From Kribbella aluminosa (GTDB taxonomy: Bacteria; Actinomycetota; Actinomycetes; Propionibacteriales; Kribbellaceae): 64,000 nucleotides of DNA. The DNA is taken from NCBI RefSeq assembly GCF_017876295.1, contig NZ_JAGINT010000001.1, forward strand, positions 1,178,001 to 1,242,000. The letters run 5' to 3'. Position numbers and translations under genes: made by a program. The notes beneath the pieces were generated by a model. That model saw nothing but the letters and a program-made list of their open reading frames with translations, was not told where the DNA came from and did no database searches. Shown here piece by piece: positions 1-9,096 of this stretch. Within the stretch, counting starts at the first letter, position 1; every line of letters begins with the position of its first letter.

Positions 1-393
1 GAGGAGGTGCTGCTCACCGCGGTCGCCAGCCTGCGCCAGGAGACGCAGCAGCTGGACGCCCGGGTTCACCTGGTGCTCGAGGCGATCACCGCCGACCCGG
101 CGCGGCCGCACACGCTGACCTCCCTCGCGGGCCTCGCGCAGGTCTCGGTTTCCCGCCTCGCCCACCTCTTCAAGGAGCAGGTGGGCGACTCGATCATGAA
201 CGTCGTACTGGCGCTCCGGCTGCAACGTGCGGCGGAGCTGCTCGGCGCCACCGACATGTCCGTCGCGCAGATCGCGGCCGCGGTCGGGTTCGACTCACCG
301 CACTACCTGAGCCGCCAGTTCGGCCGCCGGTTCGGGATGTCCCCGACGGCCCACCGCAGGGCGGTCAGGAACCCTGAGCTAGAGCTATATTGA
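1..393 (+). CDS. AraC-family transcriptional regulator, C-terminal part (cut by window edge)
   Basis: The frame is open to the first base, so the gene starts outside the window. The visible 130 residues hold a double helix-turn-helix of the AraC/XylS type: a first helix pair around SLAGLAQVSVSRLAHLFKEQ and a second around MSVAQIAAAVGFDSPHYLSR. The family hallmark F.R.FG.SP appears as RQFGRRFGMSPTAHRR. Such proteins bind promoter DNA and usually carry an N-terminal ligand-sensing domain, which cannot be judged here. The 3' end overlaps the opposite-strand nucleotidase gene by 29 bases. The DNA-binding role is confident; the ligand and targets are unknown. Confidence 0.9.
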   Translation, partial: EEVLLTAVASLRQETQQLDARVHLVLEAITADPARPHTLTSLAGLAQVSVSRLAHLFKEQVGDSIMNVVLALRLQRAAELLGATDMSVAQIAAAVGFDSPHYLSRQFGRRFGMSPTAHRRAVRNPELELY

Positions 394-2524
394 GCTCGGT
401 CGCCGCCGCGTAGTCCGCGCCCCCGGCGAGTCCGACGAGCCGCACGTAGCGGGCCGTCGTACCGGCTGGGAATCGGGCGATCTTGGCGTCGATGCTGCCG
501 TCCCACGAGCCCTTCGTGGCCGAGGTGAACGTGACGCCGTCGGTGCTCGTCTGGACGTCGTACGACGAGATGCGTCCGTTCGGTACGTCGGCGTCCTGGC
601 GCGGGGTGTAGACCAGCGCCTCGAGCGCGCGCGGTGTCTTGAGGTCGAGCGTGATGTACTGCGGCAGCGGTGCGTGCGGGCTCCAGTTCGAGTGCCACAT
701 GGTCGTGCAGCTGCCGTCGATCGCCGCGGATGCGCCGTACGCCGACCCGCCCTGGCTGGTTGCGGTCGCTGTCAGCTCGCTCTGCGGCAGGAGGTTCAGC
801 GGGCCGAACGGTCCGTCGGACGGCGGTGGGGTACCCGGGATCGCGGTCACGCGGCCGAGAGCTGGTGCCTTGAGCAACGGATGCGTCCGCAGGTAGTTGA
901 GGAACACGTCCTGCCCCATCCGCGGCGCCCTGGTGAGATCCGTGTACTGCTGGAACCCGGGATAGCCGTACTGCGCTCCGTGCAGCGGCATCGCCGCGCT
1001 GGTCGTGACCCGGTACGTCTTGCCGAGCTGCAGTGGCTTGCCGTCGATCAGCACCTTCGCCGGGTCGACCCGATCGCCGACCGGTCTGCCCAGCTCGTAC
1101 GTGTAGCGGAAGTTCGCCGAGGTCGCGAGTGCGGACAAGCGCGTGCAGCCGTACGCCGGTGGGATCCACTGCTGTTCCAGGACGGCCTCGACGGTGGAGC
1201 CCTTCATCGACTGGGTCGTGATCGGCGAGATTCCCGCGACCGGCCAGGCGTCGCCGTACGTGACCGTGCCCGCTTTCAGGCCGGCCGCGATCACGTCGAC
1301 ACCGAGGTCGGCGGGGACCAGCACGAAGTCGCCGTGGGACTCGGACCTGTAGAGGTCCGCGACGAGGTTCCCGGTGCGGCTCTCCGCCTTCGGAGCGAAG
1401 TCCAGGTCCCGGTCGAGCTTGGCCAGCGGTTCCTTCTGGCGGGCCGTCCATCTGTCCATCCAGTACTTCACGATCTTCTGGATGCCCGGATCCGGCGTCA
1501 CGTCCTTGGTCACCGCGTGGTTGGTCGCCGTCGTCGCGGACCGGATCACCTCGCCGGTCGCCGGATCGAGCGACAGGTTCACCTCGCCGAGGATCCGCCC
1601 GTGGTTACTCGCCTCCAGCACCGGCCGCGGTACGCCGTTCGGGTCCGGGACCATGCAGTTGAACGCGGTGTGCCAGTGCCCGCCGAGGATCACGTCGATG
1701 TCCGGCGACAGCGCCCGCGCGGCGTCGAAGATCGGGCCGGTCGGATTCTTGCACTCGTCGTACAGGCCGCCCTGCTGGCCGCCCTCGTGCATGCTGACCA
1801 CGATCGCGTTGACGCCTTGCGCCTTCAGTTCGGCCGCGGCCCGGTTCGCCGCCTCGACGACGCCCTGGAACTCGAACCCGGAGCCCTTGATCGACAGCGT
1901 CTCGGTCGGCGTCCCCGGGAAACCCAGCCCGATGAACCCGATCCGCTGCGAGCCGGCCTTCGCGATCCAGTACGGCGGGAGCACCGGCCGCTTGCTCTTC
2001 GGGTTCACGATGTTCGCCGCGTGGTACGCGTAGTCGGTGCCGTGGAAGTTCCGGCCGGTCGAGTCCCTGAAACAGCTGTCGAACCCGGGCTTCCCGTAGC
2101 AGGCACCGGTCGTCATCCGGCGCAGGAACGGGAACTCCCGGTCGAACTCGTGGTTCCCGGCGACGTCGAAGTCCATACCGAGCGCGTTCAGCACCTCGAT
2201 GGTCGGCTCGTTCGCGAACGCCTGCGTGTAGTCGGGCCAGCCGCTGAACTGGTCGCCGGAGCCGATCAGGAAACTGTTCGGCTTCCGGAGCCGGTCGAGG
2301 TGCGCCTTCAGGTACGCCGCGCCGCCGACCTGCTGGGTTCCGGACGGGCCGGCGATCGTCAGGTTCTCGGTCTCGGAGAGGTAGCCGTGCAGGTCGGTGA
2401 GGCTGAACAGCTGCACCGGGATCGGGGCGGCTGCTGCCTCTGTCGCCTTGACTGTTGGCGCGGTGGCTCCCACCACCAGGCCGAGGAGGGCGAGAACTGA
2501 GCTGATCCGGAACTTCCTGGGCAT
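365..2524 (-). CDS. Secreted 5'-nucleotidase/UDP-sugar hydrolase-like metallophosphatase with C-terminal F5/8 type C domain
   Basis: This 719-residue protein starts with a signal peptide (basic MPRKFR, then a hydrophobic stretch to about residue 25, then an Ala-rich cleavage zone). A calcineurin-like phosphoesterase domain follows, with metal ligands visible in FSLTDLHGY, GSGDQFSGWP, GNHEFDRE and GGHWHTAFN. The 5'-nucleotidase C-terminal domain occupies roughly residues 365-550. The last 150 residues resemble a discoidin/F5/8 type C carbohydrate-binding domain (ASAAIDGSCTTMWHSNW, QYITLDLKTPRALEALVYTPR). It probably releases phosphate and nucleosides from extracellular nucleotides while bound to a glycan. 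A Shine-Dalgarno caggag precedes the ATG. It is a single-gene unit, convergent with the AraC gene. Confidence 0.9.
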   Translation of the reverse strand: MPRKFRISSVLALLGLVVGATAPTVKATEAAAAPIPVQLFSLTDLHGYLSETENLTIAGPSGTQQVGGAAYLKAHLDRLRKPNSFLIGSGDQFSGWPDYTQAFANEPTIEVLNALGMDFDVAGNHEFDREFPFLRRMTTGACYGKPGFDSCFRDSTGRNFHGTDYAYHAANIVNPKSKRPVLPPYWIAKAGSQRIGFIGLGFPGTPTETLSIKGSGFEFQGVVEAANRAAAELKAQGVNAIVVSMHEGGQQGGLYDECKNPTGPIFDAARALSPDIDVILGGHWHTAFNCMVPDPNGVPRPVLEASNHGRILGEVNLSLDPATGEVIRSATTATNHAVTKDVTPDPGIQKIVKYWMDRWTARQKEPLAKLDRDLDFAPKAESRTGNLVADLYRSESHGDFVLVPADLGVDVIAAGLKAGTVTYGDAWPVAGISPITTQSMKGSTVEAVLEQQWIPPAYGCTRLSALATSANFRYTYELGRPVGDRVDPAKVLIDGKPLQLGKTYRVTTSAAMPLHGAQYGYPGFQQYTDLTRAPRMGQDVFLNYLRTHPLLKAPALGRVTAIPGTPPPSDGPFGPLNLLPQSELTATATSQGGSAYGASAAIDGSCTTMWHSNWSPHAPLPQYITLDLKTPRALEALVYTPRQDADVPNGRISSYDVQTSTDGVTFTSATKGSWDGSIDAKIARFPAGTTARYVRLVGLAGGADYAAATELNIALAQGS

Positions 2525-2673
2525 CGGCTGCTCCTGTCGGTCGGGGCGGAACCGAGACGAAACCTAATCGCCGCCCGCCGCGCCGGGACATGGCCCGGAG
2601 TGCTGACTTCCTGCACGATCCGGCTGACGCTTTTCTACAAGCGCGCGCCGGCCGGGAATCGTACTGTCGAGGC

Positions 2674-3087
2674 ATGACTGGATATGTGGCAGTTGCCGAG
2701 ATCGACATTGCGGCCTCTCCCGAGCAGGTGTGGGAGGTGCTCATCAAGCCGGCCGAGTTGCCGGAGCTGTGGTTCGGCGCCGTGGTGGAGACGGACTGGC
2801 AGGTCGGCAGCCCGATCACCTGGAGCGGCGAGTGGCAGGGTAAGGCGTACCAGGACAAGGGCGAGATCCTCGCGGTCGAACCGGGGCGTTCGCTGAAGCT
2901 GACCCATTTCAGTCCGCTGACCGGGCAACCCGACGTACCGGAGAACTACCACACGCTCACGTACACGCTGACCGGCAGTACGCACCTGAAACTGGAACAG
3001 GACAACAACGGCAGCGAGGACGAGGCCAAGCACGCACAGGCCATGTGGGAAACACTCGTCGCCAAGGTGAAGGAGGCCGCTGAGTAA
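2674..3087 (+). CDS. SRPBCC (START/Bet v 1-like, AHSA1-type) domain protein
   Basis: A 137-residue protein matching the SRPBCC fold by pattern: an opening strand AEIDIAASPEQVWEVL, the WSGEWQGKAYQDKGEIL region, GRSLKLTHFSP, and a C-terminal amphipathic helix after HAQAMWETLVAKVKEA. These small proteins bind hydrophobic ligands in a cavity; no ligand can be assigned. The frame is open further upstream, but the ATG at 2674 begins exactly where family members begin, so that start is preferred. The gene lies 9 bases before the TatD gene and is probably cotranscribed with it. Confidence 0.8.
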   Translation: MTGYVAVAEIDIAASPEQVWEVLIKPAELPELWFGAVVETDWQVGSPITWSGEWQGKAYQDKGEILAVEPGRSLKLTHFSPLTGQPDVPENYHTLTYTLTGSTHLKLEQDNNGSEDEAKHAQAMWETLVAKVKEAAE

Positions 3088-3096
3088 CCTATCCCC

Positions 3097-4008
3097 ATGT
3101 CTGAAGGTGTCGAGGTGGGTCGGCCGACCAGGGAGCGTGCGGCGGTCGGGGAGGACGGGCGGTCGCGGGACCGGAGCCGGCCGGCGGTGCCGGATCCGTT
3201 GCCGATCAGCGTGGTCGACGCGCACTGCCATCTCGACATCGCGGACGGCGAGGACGGGGCCTGGCTGAGCCCCGCCGAGGCGATCAAGAAGGCGGCGGCG
3301 GTCGGCGTGACGCGGATCGTCCAGGTGGGCTGTGACCTGCCCGGCGCGCAGTGGGCCGTCGACGCGGCCGCGCAGTACCCGAACCTGATCGCCGGGGTCG
3401 CCCTGCACCCGAACGAGGCACCGAAGCTGAAGGAGTCCGGCGAGCTGGACAGTGCGCTCGCCGAGATCGAACGGCTGGCGTCGAGCTCCGGCAAGGTCCG
3501 GGTGATCGGCGAGACCGGCCTCGACTACTTCCGCACCGGCGCCGATGGCCGGGCCGCGCAGCACGAGTCGTTCGCCGCCCACATCGAGCTGGCGAAGCGC
3601 CTGGACAAGACGTTGATGATCCACGACCGGGACGCCCACGACGACGTACTGCGCGTCCTCGACCGCGAAGGCGTACCGGACCGCCTGGTGATGCACTGCT
3701 TCTCCGGCGACACCGAGTTCGCCCGCGAATGCGTCAACCGTGGCGCCTACCTGAGCTTCGCCGGCGTAGTCACCTTCAAGAACGCCCAGTCCCTCCGCGA
3801 CGCCCTCGCCGTCACCCCCCTCGACCACATCCTGGTCGAAACCGACGCCCCGTACCTGACCCCGTCCCCCTACCGCGGCAAACCCAACGCGTCCTACCTC
3901 ATCCCCCACACCGTCCGCAAAATGGCCGACGTCCTCAACATCTCCGTCCCCGAACTCTGCACAGCCCTCAACACCAACGCAAACAACGCGTTCGGTGGCT
4001 CGTGGTGA
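3097..4008 (+). CDS. TatD-family metal-dependent deoxyribonuclease
   Basis: A TIM-barrel amidohydrolase-fold nuclease of 303 residues. Metal-binding motifs are visible: VVDAHCHLDI near residue 40, the Glu in VIGETGLDYF, His in LMIHDRDAHDD, MHCFSGD, and the closing Asp in LVETDAPYLTPSPYRG. The family carries out 3'-5' exonuclease or DNA-repair-type hydrolysis. About 35 charged, low-complexity residues precede the catalytic domain, so the true start could be internal; the ATG at 3097 is kept because it follows the previous stop by only 9 bases. In many actinobacteria tatD lies between metG/rsmI and rpf-rsmA. Here rpf and rsmA follow within 2.5 kb, which supports the assignment. Confidence 0.92.
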   Translation: MSEGVEVGRPTRERAAVGEDGRSRDRSRPAVPDPLPISVVDAHCHLDIADGEDGAWLSPAEAIKKAAAVGVTRIVQVGCDLPGAQWAVDAAAQYPNLIAGVALHPNEAPKLKESGELDSALAEIERLASSSGKVRVIGETGLDYFRTGADGRAAQHESFAAHIELAKRLDKTLMIHDRDAHDDVLRVLDREGVPDRLVMHCFSGDTEFARECVNRGAYLSFAGVVTFKNAQSLRDALAVTPLDHILVETDAPYLTPSPYRGKPNASYLIPHTVRKMADVLNISVPELCTALNTNANNAFGGSW

Positions 4009-4096
4009 ACGTTGGCGCTGGGCGTTGCGGGGCCCGCCGGGGCGGCGCAGGCTGAGGGTGCCGGCCTCGGCCGAGGCGGCACCCGAGGGAGGGGTA

Positions 4097-4405
4097 ATGA
4101 GTGTTCTGATGACGATGCGGGTGACTGGGGATCCGACAGCGATCGAGAAGTTGGGCGCCGACAACGGCGCGCTCTTCCAGGGGGTGGTGGAGGACGCGTC
4201 GAGTCGCGGTCTGATCTCGCACCACTTCTACGGCAGTCAGACCGAGGTGCTGGTCGTCGACGAGTGGCCGGACGAGGCCGCGTTCCAGGCGTTCTTCGAG
4301 CATTCCGGAGCACAGATCCAGCAGATGATGGCGGAGGCCGGCGTGACGGCCGAGCCGAAGCCGGAGTTCTGGCGGCACCTGGAGGTCGGCGACGACGTGG
4401 GCTGA
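4097..4405 (+). CDS. Small dimeric alpha/beta-barrel-like protein, function unknown
   Basis: A 102-residue protein that looks like a ferredoxin-like dimeric alpha/beta barrel (ABM or Dabb type): a first strand MSVLMTMRVTGDP, a helix AIEKLGADNGALFQGVVEDA, strands SHHFYG and EVLVVDEWPDEAAFQAFFE, and a last helix AQIQQMMAEAGV. The pattern DEWPDEAAFQAF is typical of antibiotic-biosynthesis-monooxygenase-like proteins, but no catalytic residue can be pointed to. The start is placed at ATG 4097, right after the Shine-Dalgarno gagggaggggta; longer forms extend into the low-quality gap after tatD. It sits 21 bases before the nitroreductase gene and may be in the same operon. Confidence 0.7.
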   Translation: MSVLMTMRVTGDPTAIEKLGADNGALFQGVVEDASSRGLISHHFYGSQTEVLVVDEWPDEAAFQAFFEHSGAQIQQMMAEAGVTAEPKPEFWRHLEVGDDVG

Positions 4406-4426
4406 TGCCGCTGGTAGACACACCTC

Positions 4427-5041
4427 ATGGAGTTCAGCGAGGTGGTCCGCAGGCGGCGGATGGTCCGGAACTACGACCCGGACCGGGCGGTGCCCGACGA
4501 GATCCGTGAGCGGATTCTGGAGAACGGGCTGCGGGCGCCGTCCGGAGGGTTCAGCCAGGGGTGGGCGTTCCTGACCCTGGAGGGGGACGAGCGGGAGCGG
4601 TACTGGCGGATCGCGGCCGAGGATCCGGACGAGAAGTATGTTGAATGGATCACACGTCTGCGCCGCGCGCCGCTGCTGATCCTGGCGTTCGCGCACAAGG
4701 CCGCGTACCTCGATCGGTACACCGAACCGGACAAGGGCTGGACCGATCGCGACGAGGGTCACTGGACAGCGCCGTACTGGTACGTCGACACCGGGATGGC
4801 GGTCCTGCTGATGCTGCAGACCGTGGTCGACGAAGGGCTGGGAGCCTGCTTTTTCGGTCCTCCTGCAGACAAAGCGGGCCGGTTGCTCGAGGGGTTCGGC
4901 GTACCGGACGGGTTCGATCTGGTGGGGTTGCTGTCGGTCGGCTACCGGGCTCCGGACAAGCGGTCGCCGTCGCTGAAACGGGGTCGCCGGACGACCGCCG
5001 AAGTGGTGCATCGGGGGCAGTGGGGCAATCACACGCCGTAA
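4427..5041 (+). CDS. Nitroreductase-family FMN oxidoreductase
   Basis: A 204-residue protein of normal length for the nitroreductase fold. The FMN phosphate-binding segment is visible as RRRRMVRNYDPDRAV near the start, GLRAPSGGFSQGW follows, and the C-terminal glycine-rich region reads LGACFFGPPADKAGRLLEGFGV. The family reduces nitroaromatics, quinones or flavin-linked substrates with NAD(P)H in the cytosol as homodimers. The substrate cannot be predicted. The ATG at 4427 coincides with the family start. The gene ends 217 bases before rpf, the space being taken by a structured leader. Confidence 0.85.
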   Translation: MEFSEVVRRRRMVRNYDPDRAVPDEIRERILENGLRAPSGGFSQGWAFLTLEGDERERYWRIAAEDPDEKYVEWITRLRRAPLLILAFAHKAAYLDRYTEPDKGWTDRDEGHWTAPYWYVDTGMAVLLMLQTVVDEGLGACFFGPPADKAGRLLEGFGVPDGFDLVGLLSVGYRAPDKRSPSLKRGRRTTAEVVHRGQWGNHTP

Positions 5042-5124
5042 GGGCGCCGTTACACCTTTTCGCGACACTCCGAACAGGGGATTGGCACTTCCGCTACTTC
5101 TTCGTTATGGTCCCGTGATGTTGG

Positions 5125-6392
<1,268 letters not shown>

Positions 6393-6410
6393 AGCTGACA
6401 CACTGACGGC

Positions 6411-7289
6411 GTGAGCTCGTCTGATTCATCCACCTCCGCCGGACCGAGGCTGCTCGGTCCGGCGGAGGTGCGTTCGCTGGCCGCCGCGCTCGGGGTCCGC
6501 CCGACCAAGCAGCGCGGCCAGAACTTCGTCATCGACCCGAACACGGTCCGCCGGATCGTCCGCGCCGCCGAGCTGAGCGTCGGCGAGCACGTGCTCGAGA
6601 TCGGCCCGGGTCTCGGATCGCTGACGCTGGCGCTGCTCGCCGAAGGGCACCCGGTCACCGCGGTCGAGATCGACCCGCTGCTCGCGCAGGCGCTGCCGTC
6701 GACGGTGGCGACGTACGCACCGGGGCAGGCCGCCGACCTGACCGTGGTGGAGGCGGACGCGATGGACGTCGGCCCGGAGCAGATCGGTACGCCGACCGCC
6801 TGCGTCGCGAACCTGCCGTACAACGTCGCCGTACCGGTCCTGCTGCACCTGCTCCAGGTGTCGGACTCGCTGCGGCACGGGCTGGTGATGGTGCAGTCCG
6901 AGGTCGCGGACCGCCTGGCCGCGCCGCCCGGCTCCCGGACGTACGGCGTACCGTCCGCGAAGGCCGCCTGGTACGCCGACGTACGCCGGGCCGGGCCGAT
7001 CGGGCGGAACGTGTTCTGGCCGGCCCCGAACGTCGACTCCGGGCTGGTCGCCTTCGAACGCCGGGACCCGCCGGCGACCGCGGCGACCCGCGAGGAGACG
7101 TTCGCGGTGATCGAGGCGGCGTTCTCGCAGCGCCGGAAGACGGTCCGTTCCGCGCTGGCCCGCTGGATGCCGGACCGCTCCCGGCTGGACGAGGTGTTCG
7201 CCGCGACCGGGATCGACCCGCGGTTGCGCGGCGAGATGCTCGGGATCACAGAGTTCGCCGCCCTCGCCGGTGCGGGGCGGACGCTGTGA
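6411..7289 (+). CDS. rsmA: 16S rRNA (adenine1518/1519-N6)-dimethyltransferase
   Basis: RsmA/KsgA dimethylates two adjacent adenines in the 3'-terminal hairpin of 16S rRNA late in 30S assembly; loss of it gives kasugamycin resistance in other bacteria. The family start [17 protein letters not shown] is present. The SAM-binding motif I is [16 protein letters not shown] and the catalytic motif IV reads [14 protein letters not shown]. Its 292 residues are the normal length. A GTG start at 6411 follows the rpf stop closely. Together with ispE (18 bases downstream) it forms the conserved actinobacterial rpf-rsmA-ispE set. Confidence 0.96.
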   Translation: MSSSDSSTSAGPRLLGPAEVRSLAAALGVRPTKQRGQNFVIDPNTVRRIVRAAELSVGEHVLEIGPGLGSLTLALLAEGHPVTAVEIDPLLAQALPSTVATYAPGQAADLTVVEADAMDVGPEQIGTPTACVANLPYNVAVPVLLHLLQVSDSLRHGLVMVQSEVADRLAAPPGSRTYGVPSAKAAWYADVRRAGPIGRNVFWPAPNVDSGLVAFERRDPPATAATREETFAVIEAAFSQRRKTVRSALARWMPDRSRLDEVFAATGIDPRLRGEMLGITEFAALAGAGRTL

Positions 7290-7307
7290 GGCACTAGCCT
7301 GTCCGAC

Positions 7308-8240
7308 GTGCCACCTTCTGCTGAGGTCACGGTGCGGGCGCCGGCCAAGATCAATCTCGGTCTGTCGGTCGGTCCGCCGCGCCCGGACGGGTTCCACCCG
7401 GTCGCCACGGTGTACCAGGCCGTTGCCCTGTACGACGATGTGACCGCGGTACTGCGGGACGACGACGGCGAGGTCTCGGTGGAGATCTCCGGCGACTTCG
7501 CGGACGACGTACCGACCGACGAGACGAACCTCGCGGTCCGGGCGGCGCAGCTGCTGCAGGCGGAGTACGACGTGGACGAGGGCGTCGACCTGACGATCCG
7601 CAAGACGATCCCGGTCGCGGGCGGGATGGCCGGCGGGTCGACCGATGCGGCCGCGACGCTGGTGGCGTGCAACCGGCTGTGGGGCCTGCAGCTGACGCAG
7701 ACCGAGCTGCAGCACCACGCGGCCGAGCTCGGCAGCGACGTACCGTTCTGCCTGGTCGGCCACACCGCGCTCGGACAGGGACGTGGTGAGCAGGTCACCG
7801 AGGTGATGTCCCGTGGGACGTTCCACTGGGTGTTCGCGATCGCCGACGGCGGGCTGTCGACGCCGGAGGTATACGGCCAGCTGGACCGGATGCGCCCGCT
7901 GCGCCGCGTCGAGCCGCCGCAGGTCCGCCCGGAGCTGCTCTCGGCGCTGCTGTCCGGCAAGTCCGCGGCCCTCGCGGTTGCGCTCAGCAACGACCTCCAG
8001 GCGGCCGCGCTGGCGCTCCGCCCGGAGCTGGGCGAGACCCTCCAGTTCGGCCTCGACCACGGCGCCCTGGCCGGCCAGATCTCCGGCTCCGGCCCCACCT
8101 GCCTGTTCCTCGCCGCCGACAGCCGCAGCGCGGTCGACCTGGCCGTCGACCTCGCCGAGTCCGGCCTCTGCCGGATGGTCCGCCAGGCCGAAGGCCCGGT
8201 CCCCGGTGCCCGGATCCTCCCGGCGATCGTCAGTAGGTAG
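7308..8240 (+). CDS. ispE: 4-diphosphocytidyl-2-C-methyl-D-erythritol kinase
   Basis: IspE phosphorylates CDP-methylerythritol in the cytosolic MEP route to isoprenoid precursors. This GHMP-family kinase shows the N-terminal substrate motif VRAPAKINLGLSV with the catalytic Lys, the ATP-binding loop IPVAGGMAGGSTDAAATL, and the C-terminal glycine motif GQISGSGPTCLFL. Its 310 residues are typical. It starts at GTG 7308, 18 bases after rsmA, and is presumably cotranscribed with it. The toxin-antitoxin pair begins downstream behind its own inverted repeat. Confidence 0.96.
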   Translation: MPPSAEVTVRAPAKINLGLSVGPPRPDGFHPVATVYQAVALYDDVTAVLRDDDGEVSVEISGDFADDVPTDETNLAVRAAQLLQAEYDVDEGVDLTIRKTIPVAGGMAGGSTDAAATLVACNRLWGLQLTQTELQHHAAELGSDVPFCLVGHTALGQGRGEQVTEVMSRGTFHWVFAIADGGLSTPEVYGQLDRMRPLRRVEPPQVRPELLSALLSGKSAALAVALSNDLQAAALALRPELGETLQFGLDHGALAGQISGSGPTCLFLAADSRSAVDLAVDLAESGLCRMVRQAEGPVPGARILPAIVSR

Positions 8241-8243
8241 TAC

Positions 8244-8264
8244 CCTTAGCTAAGTGGACTAAGG
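8244..8264 (+). promoter_or_regulatory. Inverted repeat, probable autoregulatory operator of the toxin-antitoxin pair
   Basis: CCTTAG at 8244-8249 is mirrored by CTAAGG at 8259-8264 with a 9-base spacer; TTAGCTAA inside the left part is itself a palindrome. The right arm overlaps the Shine-Dalgarno AAGGAGG of the antitoxin gene. Phd/YefM-type antitoxins are known to repress their own operon by binding such palindromes. Confidence 0.6.
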
Positions 8265-8271
8265 AGGCTTG

Positions 8272-8523
8272 ATGAGCGAGCTTGCGCAGTACAACATCCA
8301 CGAGGCCAAAACCCAGTTGTCCCGGATCATCGACCGCGTCGAGCACGGCGAGATCGTCATCATCAGCCGCGCCGGCCACCCGGTCGCCAAGGTCGTGCCG
8401 CTGCCTGCCGTACGCCGCCGCACTGGCTGGGGGTCGCTGTCAGGCCAGATCGCCTGGTCCGACGACTGGGACTCGCCTGAGACGAACGAGGCAATTGCCG
8501 ACGACTTCGGCATGCCGTCGTGA
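8272..8523 (+). CDS. Phd/YefM-family antitoxin
   Basis: An 83-residue antitoxin with the family N-terminal DNA-binding and dimerisation half: YNIHEAKTQLSRIIDRVEHGEIVIISRAGHPVAKVVPL, of which EAKTQLSRIIDRV and RAGHPVAKVVPL are diagnostic. The acidic tail (WSDDWDSPETNEAIADDF) would fold over and neutralise the toxin. ATG 8272 is chosen because it stands four bases after AAGGAGG; the TTG just before it is too close. The stop overlaps the toxin start by four bases, indicating translational coupling. Confidence 0.92.
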   Translation: MSELAQYNIHEAKTQLSRIIDRVEHGEIVIISRAGHPVAKVVPLPAVRRRTGWGSLSGQIAWSDDWDSPETNEAIADDFGMPS

Positions 8524-8915
8524 GCGATCCTGCCGGTGCAGGGCGGTTGCTGCTCGACACCCACGTCCTGCTCTGGTGGCTGGCAGGTAGTCCTGAGCTG
8601 TCTGACGAGCTCCGGGAAACGATCGACACCGAGCTCGAGGTGTATGTCAGCGCCGCGTCCGTCTGGGAGTTGTCGATCAAGAAGGCCTCGGGCAAGCTGA
8701 CGCTGCCGGACGACCTGACGGACTGGATCGGGCACGGTGGTCTGAGCGAGCTGCCCATCACCCTGCGGCACGGTGATCTGGCGGGCAGGCTGCCGATGAT
8801 TCACCGGGATCCGTTCGATCGGATGCTGGTTGCGCAGGCGCTGGCCGAGAAGTTGACGCTGGTGACGCGCAACAGTTTCATCCAGAAGTACGACGTACGT
8901 GTCCTCGAAGCCTGA
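8520..8915 (+). CDS. PIN-domain (VapC-like) ribonuclease toxin
   Basis: A 131-residue PIN-domain protein, the toxin partner of the Phd/YefM gene. Acidic active-site residues expected of the family are visible: Asp in LLLDTHVLLWWL, Glu in ASVWELSIKK, Asp in DPFDRMLVAQALAE, and the closing LVTRN. This subfamily (LDTHxLLWW, HRDPFDR) usually pairs with Phd-type rather than VapB antitoxins. It cleaves RNA; many VapC enzymes cut tRNA, but the target here is unknown. The GTG start overlaps the antitoxin stop as GTGA. Confidence 0.92.
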   Translation: MSDPAGAGRLLLDTHVLLWWLAGSPELSDELRETIDTELEVYVSAASVWELSIKKASGKLTLPDDLTDWIGHGGLSELPITLRHGDLAGRLPMIHRDPFDRMLVAQALAEKLTLVTRNSFIQKYDVRVLEA

Positions 8916-8988
8916 AAATCCGTTCGTCACCGGCGGGCGTGGGTGCTAGCTTCACAGCGGAGTACTCATCGTCAGACAGGAGACCGGG

Positions 8989-9096
8989 ATGCGCCGCGGA
9001 TCGATCTACCGCATCGGTATTGATCGTTTCGACGCATTCGCGAGGACTCTTGAACTCTCTGACGATGGGTATTGTGGCGCATGTCGACGCCGGTAA
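8989..9096 (+). CDS. Possible 35-codon leader peptide overlapping the ribosome-protection gene
   Basis: An ATG at 8989 has a good Shine-Dalgarno (caggag, 7-8 bases upstream) and opens 35 codons ending with TAA at 9094-9096. It begins MRRGSIYRIGIDRF, ends CGACRRR and overlaps the start of the downstream GTPase gene by 47 bases in another frame. Leader peptides controlling antibiotic-resistance genes by ribosome stalling are well known. The position and ribosome site are seen; translation and a regulatory role are inference. It could be chance. Confidence 0.35.
   Translation: MRRGSIYRIGIDRFDAFARTLELSDDGYCGACRRR

Noticed and set aside
674..2500. Long plus-strand open frame opposite the nucleotidase gene
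   Set aside because: Arg/Val/Gly-rich composition noise. The minus strand has signal peptide, metal motifs and normal codon use.
8939..9049. Upstream extension of the ribosome-protection GTPase to GTG 8939
   Set aside because: It covers the probable promoter and leader ORF and adds residues absent from the family.
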